DNA of 64,000 nucleotides from Marinobacter sp. SS5-14b (GTDB lineage Bacteria > Pseudomonadota > Gammaproteobacteria > Pseudomonadales > Oleiphilaceae), in assembly GCF_030541005.1 (NCBI RefSeq), contig NZ_JASSVM010000001.1, positions 496,001-560,000 on the forward strand, read 5' to 3'. Position 1 is the first letter of the stretch. Every line of letters begins with the position of its first letter. The translations under genes and the position numbers were made by a program. Under the pieces are notes generated by a model that did no database searches, was not told the DNA's origin, and was given only the letters and a program-made list of their open reading frames with translations. This document shows positions 1 through 9,371 of the stretch, one piece after another.

Positions 1-137
1 TTCAGAATGTGGAGGTCGGTGCCGCAAATGGTGGTATGGGTGATGCGCACCACGGCATCTGTGGGTTTCTCGATTGCAGGCTGTGGCTTGTCTTCCCAGC
101 TGCGCTTTCCTGGTCCGTGAAATACCAGTGCTTTCAT
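1..137 (-). CDS. zinc-dependent alcohol dehydrogenase family protein, N-terminal part (cut by window edge)
   Basis: Only the first 45 codons are present; the rest lies before the window. The reverse strand opens with ATG at 137 behind an AAGGAGAG ribosome-binding site at 143-150. The peptide begins MKALVFHGPG and contains ICGTDLHIL near residue 38, where the Cys is the usual first catalytic zinc ligand of medium-chain zinc alcohol dehydrogenases. It should oxidise an alcohol or reduce an aldehyde with NAD(P), but the substrate cannot be judged from this fragment. It is transcribed away from tadA; the 270 bases between them hold no feature I recognise. Confidence 0.8.
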   Translation of the reverse strand, partial: MKALVFHGPGKRSWEDKPQPAIEKPTDAVVRITHTTICGTDLHIL

Positions 138-408
138 AACGTTCTCTCCTTGAAGGGTGCAAGGCTGCCACTGCCAGCCTGGGCAACGATAGCCTTGCAT
201 AGACTGCGCTGATTGAAACTGACTCATGTCATTATAGGCAGTGAGTGGGGAAAATGTATGGCAGTTTAAAGACTGAAGATCCTTCTTCTGGTGAGGGCGT
301 GCCCGGCGCCGTCGCTTGGTTAAGAAGGCGAATAATGGTATTTTCGTGGCGCTTTCGGGGTTGGCCACTATCGTAGTTGTATAAGGCGCTATCAGCAGAG
401 CCGCGTTT

Positions 409-912
409 ATGTCGGAATTACCAAAGAATGACGAATACTGGATGGCTCGTGCACTGGTGCTGGCGGAACGGGCGGCCTCGATAGGCGAAGTGCCCGTTGG
501 TGCGATTGTTGTCCGTCATGGCCAGGAGCTGGGCGTGGGTTACAATGCACCCATTACCGGTTGTGACCCCACGGCCCATGCGGAGATTCGGGCCTTGCGC
601 GACGCCTCCGCCAGGGCAGGAAATTACCGGCTGACCGGGGCAACCTTATACGTCACGCTTGAGCCTTGCACCATGTGCGTGGGAGCCATTGTGCACAGCC
701 GCATCAGTCGTCTTGTGTATGGTGCCCGCGAGCCCAAAGCGGGCGCGGTTGAATCTGCCCGGTGCACGCTGGACGAAGCCCACCTTAACTGGCAAGTGGA
801 TGCAGAAGGCGGGGTTCTGGAAGGCGAGTGCGGCCAGATTATCAGCGATTTTTTCAGCCGGCGGCGGGCCGAGATTCGACGGCGGCGTAAACAGAATTCA
901 GGGAAGGAGTAA
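409..912 (+). CDS. tadA: tRNA-specific adenosine deaminase TadA
   Basis: TadA deaminates the wobble adenosine (A34) of tRNA-Arg(ACG) to inosine in the cytoplasm. The 167-residue protein carries the complete cytidine-deaminase-fold zinc site: HAE at residues 57-59 (His ligand and proton-shuttling Glu) and PCTMC at 86-90 (two Cys ligands). Length is normal for the family. The C-terminus is a basic helix (RRRAEIRRRRKQ), common in proteobacterial TadA. It ends 6 bases before galE and may be co-transcribed with it. Confidence 0.95.
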   Translation: MSELPKNDEYWMARALVLAERAASIGEVPVGAIVVRHGQELGVGYNAPITGCDPTAHAEIRALRDASARAGNYRLTGATLYVTLEPCTMCVGAIVHSRISRLVYGAREPKAGAVESARCTLDEAHLNWQVDAEGGVLEGECGQIISDFFSRRRAEIRRRRKQNSGKE

Positions 913-918
913 TTCTAC

Positions 919-1908
919 GTGAAAGTACTTGTCACCGGCGGTGCCGGTTATATCGGCAGCCATGTGGTCCGGCAGCTGGCCGCAGCAGGCCACGACATTG
1001 TGGTATTTGATAACCTGTCCACCGGCTATCGCTGGGCGGTCACTGCCGGCGAGCTGGTGGTGGGCGACCTGGCGGACGAGCAGGCGATTGAGGCGGTTTT
1101 CGCCCGGCATAAGTTTGAGGCGGTCCTGCACTTTGCCGCCAACATTGTGGTGCCGGAGTCGGTCAGCAATCCCCTCAAGTATTACAGCAACAACACCCGC
1201 AACACCCTGAACCTGCTCAAAGCGGTGGAAAGCCACCAGGTTCCCTACATGGTGTTTTCCTCCACGGCCGCTGTGTATGGCATGCCGGAAGAAACGGTAC
1301 TGACCGAAGACCTCCCGCTGGCGCCCATCAATCCCTACGGGGCTTCGAAGATGATGAGCGAGCGCATGATGATGGACCTGGCCGCGGCCAGCAGCCTGAA
1401 CTATGTGATTCTGCGCTACTTCAACGTGGCCGGCGCTAACCCCGAAGGACTTCTGGGCCAAGCAACGCCGGAAGCGACTCACCTGATCAAGGTGGCCAGC
1501 GAGTGCGTGACCGGGCAGCGCGAGGGCATGAGCGTTTTCGGCACGGATTACGAAACCCGCGATGGCACCTGCATCCGCGATTACATCCACGTGGAAGACC
1601 TGGCCAAGGCCCATGTGATGGCGCTGGATTATATGGCCGGAGGCGGAGAGTCGCAGGTGCTGAACTGTGGCTACGGCCGCGGCTTTACGGTGCGGGAAGT
1701 GATTGATGTGGTAAAGGCGGAATCCGGTGTGGATTTCCCGGTCACCGAAACCGGCCGCCGCGCCGGCGACCCGGCTGCATTGATGGCCGACAACACGCGA
1801 ATCAAGAAAGTTCTGGGCTGGCAGCCGGATTACGATGACCTCAATACCATCGTGCGCACCGCATTGGCCTGGGAAAATATCTGGCTGCAGAAAAAAGCCT
1901 CAAATTAA
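919..1908 (+). CDS. galE: UDP-glucose 4-epimerase
   Basis: Extended short-chain dehydrogenase of 329 residues that should interconvert UDP-glucose and UDP-galactose with bound NAD. Visible motifs are the Rossmann loop GGAGYIGSH at 7-15, SST at 114-116, and the catalytic pair Tyr140/Lys144 in YGASK. The start is GTG with GGAAGGAG just upstream. Next downstream is ugd, so two UDP-sugar enzymes form one transcription unit that can feed surface polysaccharide synthesis. The C-terminal half is typical of GalE; activity on N-acetylated sugars cannot be excluded. Confidence 0.88.
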   Translation: MKVLVTGGAGYIGSHVVRQLAAAGHDIVVFDNLSTGYRWAVTAGELVVGDLADEQAIEAVFARHKFEAVLHFAANIVVPESVSNPLKYYSNNTRNTLNLLKAVESHQVPYMVFSSTAAVYGMPEETVLTEDLPLAPINPYGASKMMSERMMMDLAAASSLNYVILRYFNVAGANPEGLLGQATPEATHLIKVASECVTGQREGMSVFGTDYETRDGTCIRDYIHVEDLAKAHVMALDYMAGGGESQVLNCGYGRGFTVREVIDVVKAESGVDFPVTETGRRAGDPAALMADNTRIKKVLGWQPDYDDLNTIVRTALAWENIWLQKKASN

Positions 1909-1940
1909 GACGATTTCAAACGAATTTCAGGAAGAGTTGC

Positions 1941-3287
1941 ATGAAAATCACGATTTTCGGAACCGGTTATGTCGGATTGGTGACGGGCGCATGCCTGGCG
2001 GATGTGGGGCATGATGTTCTGTGCATGGATGTGGATCAGGCGAAGATCGAGAAGCTGAAGAACGGCCAGATTCCCATTTACGAGCCGGGCCTGGATAACA
2101 TCGTCAAGCACACGGTCGAAGCCGGGCGACTGTCCTTCACGACCGATCCTGAGGTAGCGGTCAAACACGGTACTCTGCAGTTTATTGCGGTGGGGACTCC
2201 GCCCGATGAAGATGGATCTGCCGATCTGCAGTATGTGCTCGCGGTTGCCAAGTCCATTGGCCAGTACATGGATGACTATAAGGTGATCGTCGACAAGTCC
2301 ACCGTGCCTGTTGGTACCGGCGACAAAGTGAGGGCCGCTGTGAGGGCGCAGCTGGACCATCGGGGTCTGGAACTGGATTTCGATGTCGTGTCCAACCCGG
2401 AATTCCTGAAAGAAGGCGCGGCCATCAACGATTTCATGAAGCCGGACCGCATCGTGATCGGTACCGACAGCGAGCAGGCAGCGGATGTATTGCGTGAGGT
2501 TTATTACCCGTTCAATCGCAACCACGATCGTATGATTTTCATGGATATTCGGTCTGCGGAACTGACCAAATACGCTGCCAATGCGATGCTGGCTACCAAG
2601 ATCAGCTTTATGAACGAAGTGGCCAACCTGGCTGAGCGTTTGGGGGCAGATATAGAAGAAGTTCGTCGGGGTATTGGCTCCGATCCGCGTATCGGCTATC
2701 ACTTTATCTACCCTGGCTGCGGCTATGGCGGTTCCTGTTTCCCGAAAGACGTGCAGGCCCTGGCCCGCACAGCACGGGACTGCGATTACGACGCGAAACT
2801 GCTGAATGCGGTCGAGGCGGTCAACTACGCCCAGAAGCATGTGCTGTTCGACAAGATCAGCCATTACTTCCAGGGCGATCTGAAGGGCAAGGTCGTCGCT
2901 TTGTGGGGGCTGGCCTTCAAGCCGAACACCGACGACATGCGCGAAGCCTCGGCTCGCACCCTGATGGAAGATCTCTGGAAAGCCGGCGCCACCGTGCAGG
3001 CCTTCGACCCGGAAGCCATGGAAGAAACCCAGCGTATCTACGGCGACCACAGCGGCCTGACTCTGTGCGGCACCAAGGAACAGGCCCTGAAAGGCGCGGA
3101 CGTACTGGCAATCTGCACCGAATGGAAGGAATTCCGTTCACCGGACTTCGATGTTGTTGCCGGAACACTGAAACAGCCGGCCGTCTTTGATGGCCGAAAC
3201 CTGTACGAGCCTGAAATGCTGGAGCGCTATGGCCTGACGTACTACGCCATAGGTCGCGGGCTCAACCAGTTCCACTCGGCGGGCTGA
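1941..3287 (+). CDS. ugd: UDP-glucose 6-dehydrogenase
   Basis: Oxidises UDP-glucose to UDP-glucuronate with two NAD+. The 448 residues begin with the NAD-binding loop [10 protein letters not shown] at 7-16; the central helix and substrate loop contain NPEFLKEG (152-159), and the catalytic Cys is Cys266 in GGSCFPKD. Full length for the family. It lies 32 bases after galE and 16 before the HIT gene. The product is a precursor for acidic exopolysaccharide and the substrate of the epimerase encoded at 22975-23982. Confidence 0.95.
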   Translation: MKITIFGTGYVGLVTGACLADVGHDVLCMDVDQAKIEKLKNGQIPIYEPGLDNIVKHTVEAGRLSFTTDPEVAVKHGTLQFIAVGTPPDEDGSADLQYVLAVAKSIGQYMDDYKVIVDKSTVPVGTGDKVRAAVRAQLDHRGLELDFDVVSNPEFLKEGAAINDFMKPDRIVIGTDSEQAADVLREVYYPFNRNHDRMIFMDIRSAELTKYAANAMLATKISFMNEVANLAERLGADIEEVRRGIGSDPRIGYHFIYPGCGYGGSCFPKDVQALARTARDCDYDAKLLNAVEAVNYAQKHVLFDKISHYFQGDLKGKVVALWGLAFKPNTDDMREASARTLMEDLWKAGATVQAFDPEAMEETQRIYGDHSGLTLCGTKEQALKGADVLAICTEWKEFRSPDFDVVAGTLKQPAVFDGRNLYEPEMLERYGLTYYAIGRGLNQFHSAG

Positions 3288-3303
3288 AAAACGGGGGCAG
3301 GTG

Positions 3304-3714
3304 ATGTTTCAGTTACACGAGCGGCTGGCGGCAGATACTCACCGTTTGGGCAAGTCCGGCTTGTGCGAAATCCGCTTGATGAACGACAGCACCTGGCCCT
3401 GGGTCATCCTGGTACCAGCGGTTTCCGATATTCGTGAAATCTATCAACTGGAGCCGGAGCAGCAAATAAAACTGCTGCAGGAATCCTCAGTTCTGAGCAA
3501 GGGCATGATGGAGATCTTCGGTGGTGACAAAATGAACGTGGCGGCACTGGGCAACATGGTGCCGCAGCTTCATCTGCATCACATTGTGCGTTTCGAGGGC
3601 GACCCGGCCTGGCCGGGCCCGGTATGGGGCAAACAGGCGCCCGTGCCGTATGGCGATCAGGAACTGGCAAATATTATCCAGAGGCTTCAGCCCGTGCTGC
3701 AACAGCTCACCTGA
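3304..3714 (+). CDS. HIT-family nucleotide hydrolase/transferase-like protein
   Basis: 136-residue protein of the histidine-triad superfamily. The triad region reads QLHLHHIVRF, close to the consensus in which alternating histidines attack the alpha-phosphate of a nucleotide. A conserved WPGPVWG follows. Relatives are annotated as diadenosine-polyphosphate hydrolase-like, but the true substrate is not known. GTG at 3301 is directly in frame ahead of the ATG and could also start it. It is last in the galE-ugd unit and ends 12 bases from the convergent fabR. Confidence 0.8.
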   Translation: MFQLHERLAADTHRLGKSGLCEIRLMNDSTWPWVILVPAVSDIREIYQLEPEQQIKLLQESSVLSKGMMEIFGGDKMNVAALGNMVPQLHLHHIVRFEGDPAWPGPVWGKQAPVPYGDQELANIIQRLQPVLQQLT

Positions 3715-3726
3715 ACGCCGCCTTGC

Positions 3727-4353
3727 TCACTCCCGGCCCTGCTGCCACTGCGCGAGGGTCTGGGAGCCCACCAAAATCATCCGCAATTCTGTTTTCAGCT
3801 TGGCTTTCAACACTTCGCGTTCTTTGGGGGACGCATCCAGCGCTTCGGCGCCCTGGTTGAACACCAGTGTTGCCATGGACTCTGCAACCAGCCGGGCATC
3901 AGCGATCGGCTTGCTTTGCTCCTCGGCAAATCGTTGCAGATCATCGGCCAGCTCAGTCACGAAATGATCTATCTCGGCTTTGACGGCGGTCCGAAAAGGC
4001 TTTGATACCCCGGTTCGTTCCCGCAGCATCAACCGGAACAGATTCGAATTGTTGCCCAGGTATTCCATAAAGGTATCCACCGATGTGGCAATGGCGCTAC
4101 CATCCCGGGCGATCCGCTTGCGGGCTTGCCGCATCAACTGCCGTAGTGCCACACCGCCTTCATCTACCAATGCCAGACCCAGCTCATCCAGTTCGGAAAA
4201 GTGCCGGTAGAACGAAGTAGGGGCGATGCCTGCCTCCCGGGCAACTTCCCGCAAACTCAAGCTGCCGAAGCCCCGGTCGGCGCTCAGTTGCGCCAGGGCG
4301 GCATCCATCAATGCCCGTCGGGTTTTCAGTTTCTGCTCTGCTCTGGTGGCCAA
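3727..4353 (-). CDS. fabR: TetR-family repressor of unsaturated fatty acid synthesis, FabR-like
   Basis: 208-residue TetR-type regulator. The N-terminal helix-turn-helix ([20 protein letters not shown], about residues 31-50) and the following [10 protein letters not shown] and [13 protein letters not shown] segments closely resemble E. coli FabR, which represses fabA/fabB in response to the unsaturated:saturated acyl ratio. I chose TTG at 4353, giving [13 protein letters not shown], because it aligns with the FabR start MGVRAQQKEKTRR and has GGAG 8 bases upstream; the frame stays open further upstream with no matching site. It faces the HIT gene. Targets here are inferred from the family. Confidence 0.82.
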   Translation of the reverse strand: MATRAEQKLKTRRALMDAALAQLSADRGFGSLSLREVAREAGIAPTSFYRHFSELDELGLALVDEGGVALRQLMRQARKRIARDGSAIATSVDTFMEYLGNNSNLFRLMLRERTGVSKPFRTAVKAEIDHFVTELADDLQRFAEEQSKPIADARLVAESMATLVFNQGAEALDASPKEREVLKAKLKTELRMILVGSQTLAQWQQGRE

Positions 4354-4466
4354 AATGGCGACTCCAACGACTGCTAAAACCCAGCATTCTAGCCGTCTGT
4401 TCACACAGAGTCATCTGCGTGCCTCAAATGCGCTCCGGTACCCCTGATTTTCCGCCCCATTGTGTT

Positions 4467-4472
4467 TATAAT
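4467..4472 (+). promoter_or_regulatory. candidate sigma-70 -10 box for aspS
   Basis: Exact TATAAT followed by the GC-rich stretch GGGCGGC, the kind of discriminator found at growth-rate-controlled promoters. The -35 region (CTGATT at 4444-4449, 17-base spacer) is weak. The box sits inside an imperfect hairpin (4452-4478). Confidence 0.45.
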
Positions 4473-4526
4473 GGGCGGCTTTTACCGACGCCGCCTAAAC
4501 ACCGTGCGGCCAAGAACGACGTAGCG

Positions 4527-4633
4527 TCGGGCGGGGGGTGTGCTTTCCGAAACCTTGCGGAGCCATGGATGGCGGAGCAGAGCGTACACGGACGTATTCA
4601 CAGCGTGTTTCGGAAAGCACACCCCCCGCCCGA
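4527..4633. repeat. palindromic element with perfect 27-bp inverted arms
   Basis: Left arm 4527-4553 and right arm 4607-4633 are exact reverse complements over 27 bases (TCGGGCGGGG... and its mirror), separated by 53 bases. The loop contains GGAGCCATGGATGGCGG and GTATTCACAGCGT. The arms do not extend further on either side. It lies entirely in the aspS leader and has no T-run, so it is not a simple terminator. It resembles a REP/BIME or small MITE-like element; copy number in the genome cannot be seen here. Confidence 0.8.
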
Positions 4634-4675
4634 TGCGGCAAACCAAGCACACATTCAGAAACAACGGGAACCGAT

Positions 4676-6475
4676 ATGCGCAGTCATTATTGCGGTGGGA
4701 TCAACGAATCCCACATTGATCAGGAAGTCACACTCTGCGGATGGGTACATCGCCGTCGTGACCACGGTGGGGTTATCTTCCTGGATCTGCGAGATCGGGA
4801 CGGTATGTCTCAGGTGGTTGTTGACCCGGACACCCCGGAAAGCTTCAGCCTGGCGGAGAAAGTCCGTAGTGAGTTTGTTGTTAAGGTCACCGGCCGCGTG
4901 CGTCGCCGTCCGGCTGGCACTGAAAACAACAATATGCCGACCGGCCAGGTCGAGCTGTTGGGTAAAGAGCTGGTTATCCTGAATGCGGCCGCCACCCCGC
5001 CGTTCCCGCTGGACGAGCACGTTGATGTGGGCGAAGACGTTCGACTGCGCTACCGCTTTATCGACCTGCGTCGCCCGGAAATGATCAACCGTCTGCGCTT
5101 CCGCTCCCGGGTGACCAGCTACATCCGTAACTTCCTGGACAGCCGCGGCTTTATGGACGTAGAAACGCCCATCCTGACCCGCGCCACCCCGGAAGGTGCC
5201 CGCGATTACCTGGTACCGAGCCGTACCCACGAAGGTTCCTTCTTCGCGCTGCCCCAGTCACCGCAGCTGTTCAAACAGATGCTGATGGTCTCTGGTGTTG
5301 ACCGTTACTACCAGATCGCCAAATGCTTCCGTGACGAAGACCTGCGGGCCGATCGCCAGCCAGAGTTTACCCAGGTTGATATCGAGGCGTCCTTCATCGA
5401 TGAAGAAGTCCTGATGAACCTGAACGAAGACATGATTCGTTCACTGTTCAAAGACGTACTCGATGTAGAACTGCCAGCATTCCCACGTATGCCATATTCC
5501 GAGGCCATGCAGCGTTTCGGCAGCGATAAGCCCGACCTGCGTATCCCGCTGGAACTGCTGGACATCGGTGACCTGGTTGAAGGCGTCGACTTCAAAGTCT
5601 TTGCCGGCCCCGCGAAAGACCCGAAAGGCCGGGTTGCCGCGCTGCGCGTCCCGAAAGGTGGCGAGCTGAGCCGTAAACAGATCGACGATTACACCAAGTT
5701 TGTCGGCATCTACGGCGCCAAAGGTCTGGCGTACATCAAGGTCAACGAGCTGGCCAAGGGCGTTGAAGGCCTGCAGTCGCCCATAGTGAAATTCCTGGGT
5801 GATGACGTTGCCATGGCCATCATCGAGCGCGTGGGCGCCGAAGACGGCGATATCGTGTTCTTCGGAGCCGACAAGACCACCGTGGTCAACGAAGCCCTGG
5901 GCGCACTGCGCATCAAGGTTGGCCACGATCTGAACATGCTGACCTGCGAGTGGGCGCCGATGTGGGTGGTCGACTTCCCGATGTTCGAAGAGCTGCCAGA
6001 CGGCGGTCTGACCGCCATTCACCACCCCTTCACCGCGCCTTCGTGCACGCCGGAAGAGCTGGCAGCCAATCCCGCCACAGCCTTGTCCCGCGCCTATGAC
6101 ATGGTTCTGAACGGTACCGAACTGGGCGGTGGTTCCATCCGTATCCACGACGGCAACATGCAGGAAACGGTGTTCCGTATTCTGGGTATTGGTGAAGAAG
6201 AAGCCCGCGCCAAATTCGGCTTCCTGCTGGATGCGCTCAAGTTTGGTTGCCCGCCGCACGGTGGCCTGGCCTTTGGCCTGGATCGTCTGGTTATGCTGAT
6301 GACCGGATCGTCGTCGATTCGTGACGTGATTGCCTTCCCGAAAACCCAGAGCGCCACCTGCTTGATGACCCAGGCACCGGGCGATGTGGATGAAAAGCAG
6401 CTGAAAGAGCTGCACATTCGCCTGCGTCGTTCTGCCAAGGCTGTCGAAGGCAACAAGTCAGAAGACAACGAATAA
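4676..6475 (+). CDS. aspS: aspartate-tRNA ligase, probably non-discriminating (Asp/Asn)
   Basis: Class II synthetase of 599 residues charging tRNA-Asp. The ATG at 4676 gives MRSHYCG, the usual family start. The N-terminal OB-fold anticodon domain occupies about 1-110; class II motifs follow, with the GAD insertion domain in the middle and motif 3 ([12 protein letters not shown]) near the C-terminus. Residue 30 is His (RRRDHGG) and residue 81 is Gly (RPAGTEN); E. coli has Leu in the first position. The His/Gly pair matches the non-discriminating Pseudomonas type, which also makes Asp-tRNA-Asn for GatCAB. The specificity call is inference. Confidence 0.95.
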   Translation: MRSHYCGGINESHIDQEVTLCGWVHRRRDHGGVIFLDLRDRDGMSQVVVDPDTPESFSLAEKVRSEFVVKVTGRVRRRPAGTENNNMPTGQVELLGKELVILNAAATPPFPLDEHVDVGEDVRLRYRFIDLRRPEMINRLRFRSRVTSYIRNFLDSRGFMDVETPILTRATPEGARDYLVPSRTHEGSFFALPQSPQLFKQMLMVSGVDRYYQIAKCFRDEDLRADRQPEFTQVDIEASFIDEEVLMNLNEDMIRSLFKDVLDVELPAFPRMPYSEAMQRFGSDKPDLRIPLELLDIGDLVEGVDFKVFAGPAKDPKGRVAALRVPKGGELSRKQIDDYTKFVGIYGAKGLAYIKVNELAKGVEGLQSPIVKFLGDDVAMAIIERVGAEDGDIVFFGADKTTVVNEALGALRIKVGHDLNMLTCEWAPMWVVDFPMFEELPDGGLTAIHHPFTAPSCTPEELAANPATALSRAYDMVLNGTELGGGSIRIHDGNMQETVFRILGIGEEEARAKFGFLLDALKFGCPPHGGLAFGLDRLVMLMTGSSSIRDVIAFPKTQSATCLMTQAPGDVDEKQLKELHIRLRRSAKAVEGNKSEDNE

Positions 6476-6485
6476 AGGTGTGAAT

Positions 6486-6508
6486 CCGGGAGTGGTTGCC
6501 GCTCCCGG
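6486..6508 (+). terminator. possible weak terminator after aspS
   Basis: A 7-bp perfect stem (CCGGGAG / CTCCCGG) with a 9-base loop, followed by TTCTTCC rather than a clean T-run. It lies between aspS and ruvC, so it may only attenuate read-through. Confidence 0.35.
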
Positions 6509-6552
6509 TTCTTCCGAACTCGATTGACGAATGCACCTCTGAGGGCAGGCGG

Positions 6553-7080
6553 ATGCCAATCATCCTGGGGGTAGATCCTGGCTCCCGAATTACCGGTTAC
6601 GGCATCATCCGTGCCGAAGGCCGTCAGATCGAATACATCGACAGTGGCTGCATCCGGGTGGGTGAAAAGCCCATGGCTGAGCGCCTGCAAACGATATTTC
6701 ATAGCCTGGCGGTGTTGATCGGCGAGTACCGGCCGGAGGAATTTGCCATCGAGCAGGTGTTCATGGCGAGGAACCCCGATTCGGCCCTTAAGCTTGGTCA
6801 GGCGCGAGGGGCGGCTATCGTCAGCGCGGCCAATAGCGGCCTGGCGGTACATGAGTACTCTGCAAGACAAGTGAAACAAGCCGTCGTTGGCACCGGTGGC
6901 GCCGACAAATCCCAGGTTCAGCACATGGTTCAGGCCTTGCTCGGCTTGTCCCGAAAACCCCAGGCAGATGCTGCCGATGCTCTGGCGATCGCCCTGTGCC
7001 ATGCCCATATGAACCAGAGCATGCTCAAGCTGGCTGGCGCGGGTGGCAAAGCCAGAGGCGGGCGTGTCCGGCGACAATAA
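6553..7080 (+). CDS. ruvC: Holliday junction endodeoxyribonuclease RuvC
   Basis: 175-residue resolvase that cuts Holliday junctions during recombination repair, acting with RuvAB. The four acidic metal-binding residues are at the expected spacing: Asp8 (GVDPGSR), Glu67 (IEQVF), Asp139 and Asp142 (ADAADALA). The ATG at 6553 follows GAGGGCAGGCGG and gives the family start; an earlier in-frame ATG at 6496 would add 19 unsupported residues. ruvA follows after 30 bases. The Pseudomonas order has a yebC-type gene between aspS and ruvC; it is absent here. Confidence 0.95.
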   Translation: MPIILGVDPGSRITGYGIIRAEGRQIEYIDSGCIRVGEKPMAERLQTIFHSLAVLIGEYRPEEFAIEQVFMARNPDSALKLGQARGAAIVSAANSGLAVHEYSARQVKQAVVGTGGADKSQVQHMVQALLGLSRKPQADAADALAIALCHAHMNQSMLKLAGAGGKARGGRVRRQ

Positions 7081-7110
7081 CAGGCTCACCAAAGCCAGAG
7101 GAGACCTGCT

Positions 7111-7740
7111 TTGATTGGTCGTATCCGAGGATTACTTGTAGAAAAGACGCCGGGCCATGCACTGGTTGAGTGCTCCGGGCTGGGTTACGAAATCGACATT
7201 CCCTACACCACCTTCTTTCACCTGCCGGAAGCGGGACAGGAAGTTACACTGCATACCCATTTTGCCGTTCGTGAAGATGCTCAGAGCCTCTATGGCTTCG
7301 CTGCGCGTCTTGATCGCAATCTGTTCAGGCTGCTGATCAAGGTCAACGGAGTAGGCCCGAAACTGGCCATTGGCATACTTTCAGGCCTGGATGCGCAGCA
7401 GTTTATCCGCTGTGTAGAGGCTCGGGATGCGAATGCGTTGGTAAAGTTACCGGGCGTGGGCAAGAAGACGGCAGAACGACTGCTGATTGAAATGACCGAT
7501 CGGATCGGCCAGCTTGAGGGGCAGTTTTTGCCCTTTGCACCCGGGTCTGCTGCCGGCAGCGATACGACAAGTGCCGTGCCAGTGGGGCCGGACCCCAGAG
7601 AGGAGGCCGAAGCGGCATTGATTGCTCTCGGTTACAAGCCACAGGAAGCGGCGAAGGCGATCAGCAAGGTGGCAGAGCCCGAGATGAGCAGTGAAGCCCT
7701 GATCAGGTTGGCGCTGAGAAATATGATTCCAGCCGGGTAA
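7111..7740 (+). CDS. ruvA: Holliday junction branch migration protein RuvA
   Basis: 209-residue DNA-binding subunit that tetramerises on the four-way junction and loads RuvB. The N-terminal OB fold (MIGRIRGLLVEKTPG) is followed by two helix-hairpin-helix motifs (VNGVGPKLAIGILSG and LPGVGKKTAERLLIEM), a variable Ser/Pro/Gly linker near 145-160 and the RuvB-contacting C-terminal domain. The start codon is TTG, supported by CAGAGGAG upstream. A terminator overlaps its stop codon. Confidence 0.95.
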   Translation: MIGRIRGLLVEKTPGHALVECSGLGYEIDIPYTTFFHLPEAGQEVTLHTHFAVREDAQSLYGFAARLDRNLFRLLIKVNGVGPKLAIGILSGLDAQQFIRCVEARDANALVKLPGVGKKTAERLLIEMTDRIGQLEGQFLPFAPGSAAGSDTTSAVPVGPDPREEAEAALIALGYKPQEAAKAISKVAEPEMSSEALIRLALRNMIPAG

Positions 7741-7753
7741 CCCCGGCTTTTTT
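7731..7753 (+). terminator. Rho-independent terminator at the end of ruvA
   Basis: AGCCGGG (7731-7737) pairs with CCCGGCT (7742-7748) around a 4-base loop and runs into six Ts. The ruvA stop codon TAA lies in the loop, so ruvB at 7885 probably has its own promoter in the intergenic space. Confidence 0.8.
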
Positions 7754-7884
7754 GTGTCGCATCATGACACTAATGTGTATAGAGCGTAACGTGACTCAAC
7801 GCACGCCCTTTGTACAATTGGTGCAACCTGAAAACGCGGTTGACCAGCGGGCACGTTGTATATTCCTAGCAAGCGGATATTGCC

Positions 7885-8916
7885 ATGATCGAATCGGATC
7901 GACTGATAACGGCCAAAGCCGGAGAATACGAGGAAGTGCATGATCGGGCCATTCGCCCGACGCTGTTGTCCGAATATGTGGGTCAGCCGACGGTGCGTGA
8001 GCAGATGGAAATTTTCATCTCTGCTGCCCGGGCACGTCAGGAAGCCCTGGATCATGTTCTGATTTTTGGTCCGCCTGGCCTTGGCAAGACCACGCTGGCG
8101 AATATCATTGCCAACGAAATGGGTGTTTCCATCAAGACCACCTCGGGGCCGGTGCTGGAAAAAGCCGGCGACCTGGCCGCGATGCTTACGAACCTGGAAG
8201 AAGGCGATGTTCTCTTTATTGATGAGATTCACCGCCTGAGCGCAGCCGTTGAAGAAGTCCTGTATCCCGCCATGGAAGACTATCAGCTGGATATCATGAT
8301 TGGCGAAGGCCCGGCTGCAAGGTCTATAAAACTGGATTTGCCACCGTTCACCCTGGTGGGTGCCACAACCCGGGCAGGGTTGCTCACCTCTCCGCTGCGG
8401 GATCGTTTCGGGATAGTTCAGCGACTGGAGTTTTATAACACCGCCGATCTGACCCATATTATTGCCCGTTCAGCCCGGTTGTCTTCCGTCATCATTGACG
8501 ACGACGGAGCCTTTGAAATCGCTCGTCGATCACGGGGTACACCCCGAATTGCCAACCGCTTGCTCCGCCGGGTGCGAGATTTCGCAGAGGTTCGCTCAGA
8601 CGGTCGCATTACCTCAGAGATTGCGGATCAGGCTCTGAACATGCTGAAAGTGGACAGCCAGGGCTTCGACCACATGGACCGTAGGCTCCTGCTCGCCATG
8701 ATCGAAAAATTTGATGGCGGCCCGGTCGGTGTTGAAAGCCTGGCAGCGGCCATCAGCGAAGAGCGAGGGACCATCGAGGATGTGCTGGAACCGTTTCTGA
8801 TACAGCAGGGGTTCATGTTACGGACACCCAGAGGGCGTATGGTCACCTCGAGTGCTTACCAGCATTTCGGTGTGGTGCCGCCGAAATCAGGCACGGAGAA
8901 TAACGGCTTTGACTGA
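7885..8916 (+). CDS. ruvB: Holliday junction branch migration ATPase RuvB
   Basis: 343-residue AAA+ motor that drives branch migration with RuvA. Walker A is GPPGLGKT at 62-69, Walker B VLFIDE at 109-114, and the arginine-finger and sensor region [17 protein letters not shown] follows. A winged-helix C-terminal domain closes the protein. No strong Shine-Dalgarno precedes the ATG, but the N-terminus (MIESDRLI) matches the family. Its last codons overlap the start of the ybgC-type gene. Confidence 0.95.
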   Translation: MIESDRLITAKAGEYEEVHDRAIRPTLLSEYVGQPTVREQMEIFISAARARQEALDHVLIFGPPGLGKTTLANIIANEMGVSIKTTSGPVLEKAGDLAAMLTNLEEGDVLFIDEIHRLSAAVEEVLYPAMEDYQLDIMIGEGPAARSIKLDLPPFTLVGATTRAGLLTSPLRDRFGIVQRLEFYNTADLTHIIARSARLSSVIIDDDGAFEIARRSRGTPRIANRLLRRVRDFAEVRSDGRITSEIADQALNMLKVDSQGFDHMDRRLLLAMIEKFDGGPVGVESLAAAISEERGTIEDVLEPFLIQQGFMLRTPRGRMVTSSAYQHFGVVPPKSGTENNGFD

Positions 8917-9334
8917 ACACAGCGCCGGTAAAGCCTTTGAATTACCCATCAGGGTGTATATAGAAGACACGGATGCCGGTGGTATTGTCTTCCATGCCAA
9001 ATACCTGCACTTCATGGAACGTGCTCGCACAGAGTGGGTGCGCAGTCAGGGGGTAGGGTTGAGAGCCGGCCTGGAAGACAACATCAGCTATGTGGTGCAA
9101 CGCATGAGACTGCATTTTGTGGTGCCGGCCAGGCTGGATGACCAGCTGCTGGTGACGGCCGAGCCGGTTGCGTCATCTCGGGTGTGGATGGCCTTTCGCC
9201 AGCAGGTTCTGCGGGCTGCGGACCGCCAGTTATTGTGTGAGGCTGACGTGCGGGTGGCCTGTGTCGCACTGGACACGGGTAAGCCCAGGCGGTTACCGGA
9301 AAACATGCAGGAAATTCTTAAGAAGTCTTTTTAA
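8909..9334 (+). CDS. ybgC: acyl-CoA thioesterase of the Tol-Pal operon, YbgC
   Basis: 141-residue hot-dog-fold 4-hydroxybenzoyl-CoA-type thioesterase. The active-site signature is [17 protein letters not shown] (about 19-35), with the catalytic Asp in the family position. The start is taken as TTG at 8909, overlapping the ruvB stop and preceded by GGAGA; a longer frame exists upstream inside ruvB but aligns to nothing. It is the usual first gene of the tol-pal operon and is linked to phospholipid metabolism at the inner membrane. Confidence 0.88.
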   Translation: MTEHSAGKAFELPIRVYIEDTDAGGIVFHAKYLHFMERARTEWVRSQGVGLRAGLEDNISYVVQRMRLHFVVPARLDDQLLVTAEPVASSRVWMAFRQQVLRAADRQLLCEADVRVACVALDTGKPRRLPENMQEILKKSF

Positions 9335-9371
9335 TCATCTGAAAATATAGAAACTTTTTTGGGAGTATACA

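Larger units (their letters stand above)
4354..4675. other. intergenic region between fabR and aspS
   Basis: 322 bases without a supported gene. It holds a probable aspS promoter near 4467, a GC-rich imperfect hairpin at 4452-4478 overlapping that promoter, and a long perfect inverted repeat at 4527-4633. A reading frame open into aspS crosses the repeat but has no ribosome-binding site and no family support, so I treat it as non-coding. Confidence 0.7.

Noticed and set aside
9..212. 67-codon plus-strand frame at the window start
   Set aside because: It overlaps the clear N-terminus of the dehydrogenase on the minus strand and lacks a ribosome-binding site.
4538..4675. In-frame 46-codon extension at the start of aspS
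   Set aside because: It runs through the inverted repeat, has no ribosome-binding site and extends beyond the conserved AspRS N-terminus.
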